This document shows positions 60,755 to 64,000 of a stretch of DNA of 64,000 nucleotides, piece by piece; position 1 is the first letter of the stretch; each line of letters opens with the position of its first letter. The stretch lies in contig OY757010.1 of the NCBI GenBank assembly GCA_963580285.1, positions 223,281,234 through 223,345,233 of the forward strand, read 5' to 3'. A program made the translations under genes and the position numbers. Below the pieces are notes generated by a model that was not told the origin of the DNA, did no database searches, and saw only the letters and a list, made by a program, of their open reading frames with translations. The DNA comes from Lucinisca nassula (lineage: Eukaryota > Mollusca > Bivalvia > Lucinida > Lucinidae).

Positions 60755-61734
60755 TATAACATAATTACAATGAATTGATGAATTTTGAAATAATGCACTA
60801 TGGACGGAATGATCTATGCTGTTGACTGGACCAGAAATTATAATAATAAAAAACAACAACAAAAAAAAAAAAAAAAAAAAAAAACACAAGAAAATGACAC
60901 AGAGTTGCCACTTAGCAAACTTGGTAAAAATCTGATATAAAAAATAAAATTTTTACGAGCTAAGGTTTTTGACATTTCATGTTTTTCTTCCCAATGGCGA
61001 CACTATGCTGGAAATGTCAAGCTTTTTTGTGGCTAGAAGAATTGTCAAACTGTATTCTTTTGGTCATCAAATGAGTTATATCAGAGAGAGCTAATCTAAA
61101 CATAAACTGCTCAGTATAATTACTTGTATATATTTAGACCCACAGGACCGGAACACATTTCATAAAACACTGAACTAAGATAAATTTATTTATCCTTTTA
61201 ACATCAGAAATGTTTTCAACAACACCATACACAATAAAACAATGCAAATAAGTCAAAGATAACATTCCTAATAAAAGAAATATTAAAAAATTCAAGTGTG
61301 TTCCGGTAATTACCAGTGTGTTCCGGTGTTTTGGTGTGTTCCGGTATTTCTACGAACCCAAGTTTAACAGGTAATTTAATCATCGAAACATCCTCAAATC
61401 TTCTAGAAACCAATAATTACTAGCCAAGACATGTCTATTATAAAAGTTTAAAGGTCAATTTTGTCATTTCGATTCCAAACAAAATACAAGTTTAGAGAAA
61501 ATAACATCGCATTTACACTGGCGATAAACGGCCAAAGACGTTTTCTGCCAACCACCGGTCAGTCCCGGCATATAGTATTATTGAGTGATGACGTAGTGTT
61601 TGGATGTGTCTATACACCTGCGGTAATGGTCAAATGTGACCGACGCAGTATCAGAAGATAGATATGTCCAAAATGTGAGGTGTGCAACATTTCAGACTCC
61701 TTCTTTGATGAATATATATGTCACAGGGGTGGAA

Positions 61735-61830
61735 AAAGAACATGACTCAACCGGGACTCGAACCCAGGGCCTTTCACATACCGTGCGAACACTCTACCGA
61801 CTGAGCTACCGAGCCACACGGTCGACCTGC
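61735..61830 (-). mobile_element. tRNA-like SINE head
   Basis: On the minus strand GGTAGCTCAGTCGGTAGAG is a perfect box A and GGGTTCGAGTCCCGG a perfect box B. The region between is too long and does not form an anticodon stem. A further degraded head in the same orientation lies at 61975-62030. Confidence 0.6.
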
Positions 61831-62390
61831 TACATATAGAACTGAGTAAGCCAAACAGGTCTGAACCTCTGTCCTGGTGAATGAATGTCATTTGACGTGT
61901 CACGTGTCCCTATTGAGAGGAGGCTTATACAGATCAGAAGAAGTCACCAGTAACAATTCTGATTCTGACCCGGGGCCTCTAGCACCTAGGCAAGTGCACT
62001 AACTACAGCGCTACCACGCTCCATCAAATTCAGGCCCAAATTCAATGTTAGCTTGCATCCTAGAAACGGTCTTTACTTCGATTTAAGACGCCACCAACCT
62101 ACCAAAATGTCTGAATCGACAATGAAAGCGAGTTAATTTTGAGACCACATTTTGACAGGAAGTCATGTTTTATCGGATTTTGTTTCGATCTAAGTAGACA
62201 TACGCTGTTCCGGCTTACTCCTTTCTGAGGGTCCCCCTATTTGCAGTCAAGAACCGTCAAGAACCGACAAGAACCTTTTTTGCCTATTTATCATAAAATA
62301 TAATTTAAAATGGTAATGTATTTTTGATAACCCGTATGTGGGACCAGGACTGGAGTGTATGTAATATACACCTGCGGTAATGGTCAAATG

Positions 62391-62630
62391 TGTTGTGCCG
62401 GTAGATCCACCTTCGACCCTAGGAGTCCGGAAAAGGAGGAATATTACCACAACAAGATGTCGGTATAGTCCGTAACCCATCGGGACACGTGACCAACTTT
62501 TCCACGAGATTCTTGGGCCTATATTCTACGTGGACAACGCATTAGACGACTACAGCTACAGGCGACAGCACCTACCCTTACAGAGCACAGCTTATGTGAC
62601 ATGATACTCAGGTGAGTTGACAGCTTAACA
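62391..62630 (+). mobile_element. Candidate 5' LTR
   Basis: A segment of about 240 bp starts TGTTGTGCC and ends TTAACA. After two bases comes TGGCGACGAGGATATAAG, which starts with TGG as primer-binding sites do and resembles those of metazoan Gypsy-type elements. The 3' LTR would lie outside the window, so this cannot be confirmed here. Confidence 0.3.
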
Positions 62631-62649
62631 AATGGCGACGAGGATATAA

Positions 62650-63301
62650 GGTCAGTAAATTGTTGAACAATGTAACTATATTTTAAGCGTAATGTTCATA
62701 AATTGTTGGCTGTAGTTCGGTGGGGAGACACCATTTTTGGAAAAAAGAAAAAAAAATCGAAAATGTTAAAATAATCTATTTTTTTTGACACGTGGCAAAA
62801 ATTATAAAGAATTAATTTTGTTTAAGTAGAAATTAATATTCTGGAAATGTTTTTCGGCAGAATTTAAATAATTTTACAACCAGTTTTAGAAACCGTCATA
62901 ATTCGTCCTTTGCGGTTCATTTCATTATCTTCTAAAACTGGATGGCTCCCTACATTTCCAGTCTTTTTGGCGCAATTTGGATTTCAGGTAAGCCACATGA
63001 AAATTCGGAATTCTAAAATGTAATTTATAAATTTCAGAGCTCAATTTTTTTCCCGGAAACCATGAGCTACAGTTTTCAATCTTCATTATGATCTATAGGT
63101 GTCATTTTTAGCTTCTGTCCTCTTCGCTAGCTTGATAAAGCGAATTTGATCCGGAGGAGCAAATTCTTTCCTTTTTAGTAATGACAAAAAATTCCAACAT
63201 GTCACGTGCGACCGGTTACTTGAAAAAATATGAAGGCTTACTGTCTTTTTATAATTTGGGTATTTTTGGCCATGTAATGTATTAACCCTATCACTGGGTT
63301 A

Positions 63302-63333
<32 letters not shown>

Positions 63334-63855
63334 TGTGTGAAGTCATTCTGTAGAATGTCTTATATGGTTGCACTACCTCCATTTCAATTATTCGGAGAAA
63401 AATTTCCCCGAATGTCGGTGAACTCATTTTTGTAGGCTGTCTTATATAGTTGCCATATCTATTCCATTTATTTGGAAAAAGAGTTCCCCCGAATGTCACG
63501 TGAGATTATTGTCGTAGAAAAGTGTGTTTTATATAATTGCCATGCCCCCGTGTTATTTGCATGAAACCTTTGTCTGAGTCTTTTTTTTATATAATTGCCA
63601 TGCCCCCGTGTTATTTGCATGAAATCTTTGTCTGAGTCTTTTTTGATATATCACGTATGAATTCTCTCTATTGGAGAAATATCTGACGTTACGTAGTTAT
63701 TTTATCAAAAGAGGCTTTTTAGAATATCTTGTCTCAAGTGTTATTTCACATTACACTTTATTATTATTGTGTACTGTGATACATTGCACTATCTCCGGTT
63801 AATTGTCGTTATTGTCATTATTTTTGTGCTATTGGCATTTTGCTTATTTTGTAAA
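62650..63855. other. Leader region before the HHH ORF, with two short duplications
   Basis: Unique AT-rich sequence is followed by an imperfect repeat of about 86 bp (TTTCCCCGAATGTCGGTGAA, then TTCCCCCGAATGTCACGTGA; about 63400 and 63487). An exact 58-bp tandem duplication of ATATAATTGCCATGCCCCCG follows at 63531 and 63589. A long A-run lies at 63307-63332. It may be a retrotransposon leader or a host promoter region. Confidence 0.4.
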
Positions 63856-64000
63856 ATGGCTGTGAATATTTATGCATGTACACAAGCTGACCTAGAGTCA
63901 CTTCATGGCGTTGGATCAAAAACAGCGAGCGAAATAATTGCTCTCAGAAAGGAAGTATTGGATGGTAAAAGACCACCACTAAAAATACAAGATCTGGCGG
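63856..64000 (+). CDS. Helix-hairpin-helix protein, N-terminus only (runs off window)
   Basis: The frame starts MAVNIYACTQADLESLHGVG, then SKTASEIIALRKEVLDGKRP, and is open to the last base. The NxYxxxxxDLxxLxGVGxKTAxxIIxLRK pattern is a ComEA-type helix-hairpin-helix, which binds DNA backbones non-specifically. Only 48 residues are visible, so the full protein is unknown. Given the LTR-like segment 1.2 kb upstream, it may be the first ORF of a retrotransposon. A host gene's first exon is the alternative. Confidence 0.6.
   Translation, partial: MAVNIYACTQADLESLHGVGSKTASEIIALRKEVLDGKRPPLKIQDLA

Larger units (their letters stand above)
58612..61380. mobile_element. Candidate element 2 with ACCGGAACACA-repeat inverted ends
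   Basis: A block with GGTTCGTAGAA, three ACCGGAACACA units and GGTAATTACC (58630-58690) recurs inverted at 61283-61350. The outer flank TACCTGT is shared too. The separation (about 2.7 kb) and end design resemble candidate element 1, although the repeats differ (AGCA versus CACA). Confidence 0.45.

Overview
The window is nuclear DNA of an animal, most likely a heterodont (clam-like) bivalve mollusc. The reasons are two split housekeeping genes of metazoan type, many tRNA-derived and other SINEs, tandem arrays bounded by GCTCACCTGAGC inverted repeats, palindromic MITEs and a Tc1 relic, a mix I associate with bivalve genomes. No species can be named from the sequence alone.

Host genes. The 3' end of RPL5 (cytosolic ribosomal protein uL18) lies on the + strand: an exon at 844-932, a last exon at 3696-3792 and a poly(A) signal at 3845. 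The intron between them carries a C/D-box snoRNA candidate (1100-1172) whose guide pairs with a conserved 28S rRNA helix. MRPS2 (mitochondrial uS2m) lies on the - strand: the last coding exon at 21014-21660 and a probable upstream exon at 31178-31267, in matching phase, separated by a 9.5-kb intron packed with satellites. A helix-hairpin-helix ORF starts at 63856 and runs off the end, possibly the first ORF of an LTR retrotransposon.

Repeats. Most of 4-38 kb and 55-63 kb is repeat. It holds a family of about 300-bp SINEs (about a dozen copies, several with perfect 10-14 bp target duplications), two tRNA-headed SINEs with 15-bp duplications, arrays of 35, 76, about 145, 158, 165 and 170 bp units (one with a three-unit higher-order repeat), Tigger-like and other MITEs, and two inverted pairs of ACCGGAA-repeat termini.

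The central find is a nearly complete Polinton/Maverick virus-like transposon at 38530-55172 (about 16.6 kb, much more AT-rich than its surroundings). It has 416-bp terminal inverted repeats differing at only three positions, built largely from a 16-bp minisatellite, and a candidate 6-bp target duplication TAAAGT. It encodes a double-jelly-roll major capsid protein, a penton-type minor capsid protein, an A32/FtsK-like packaging ATPase, a DD35E retroviral-type integrase and a protein-primed type B DNA polymerase. It also carries a set of membrane, coiled-coil, OB-like, zinc-binding and fibre-like accessory proteins. The genes alternate between strands in divergent pairs sharing 31-52 bp AT-rich spacers and convergent pairs that abut or overlap. 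Replication and integration genes sit on the right half and virion genes on the left and centre. A small paralogous family of unknown function sits next to both TIRs, and its right-hand member is cut by the TIR. Capsid, ATPase and integrase ORFs are intact, but the polymerase is broken by four frameshifts, all at A/T homopolymers. No maturation protease was recognised.
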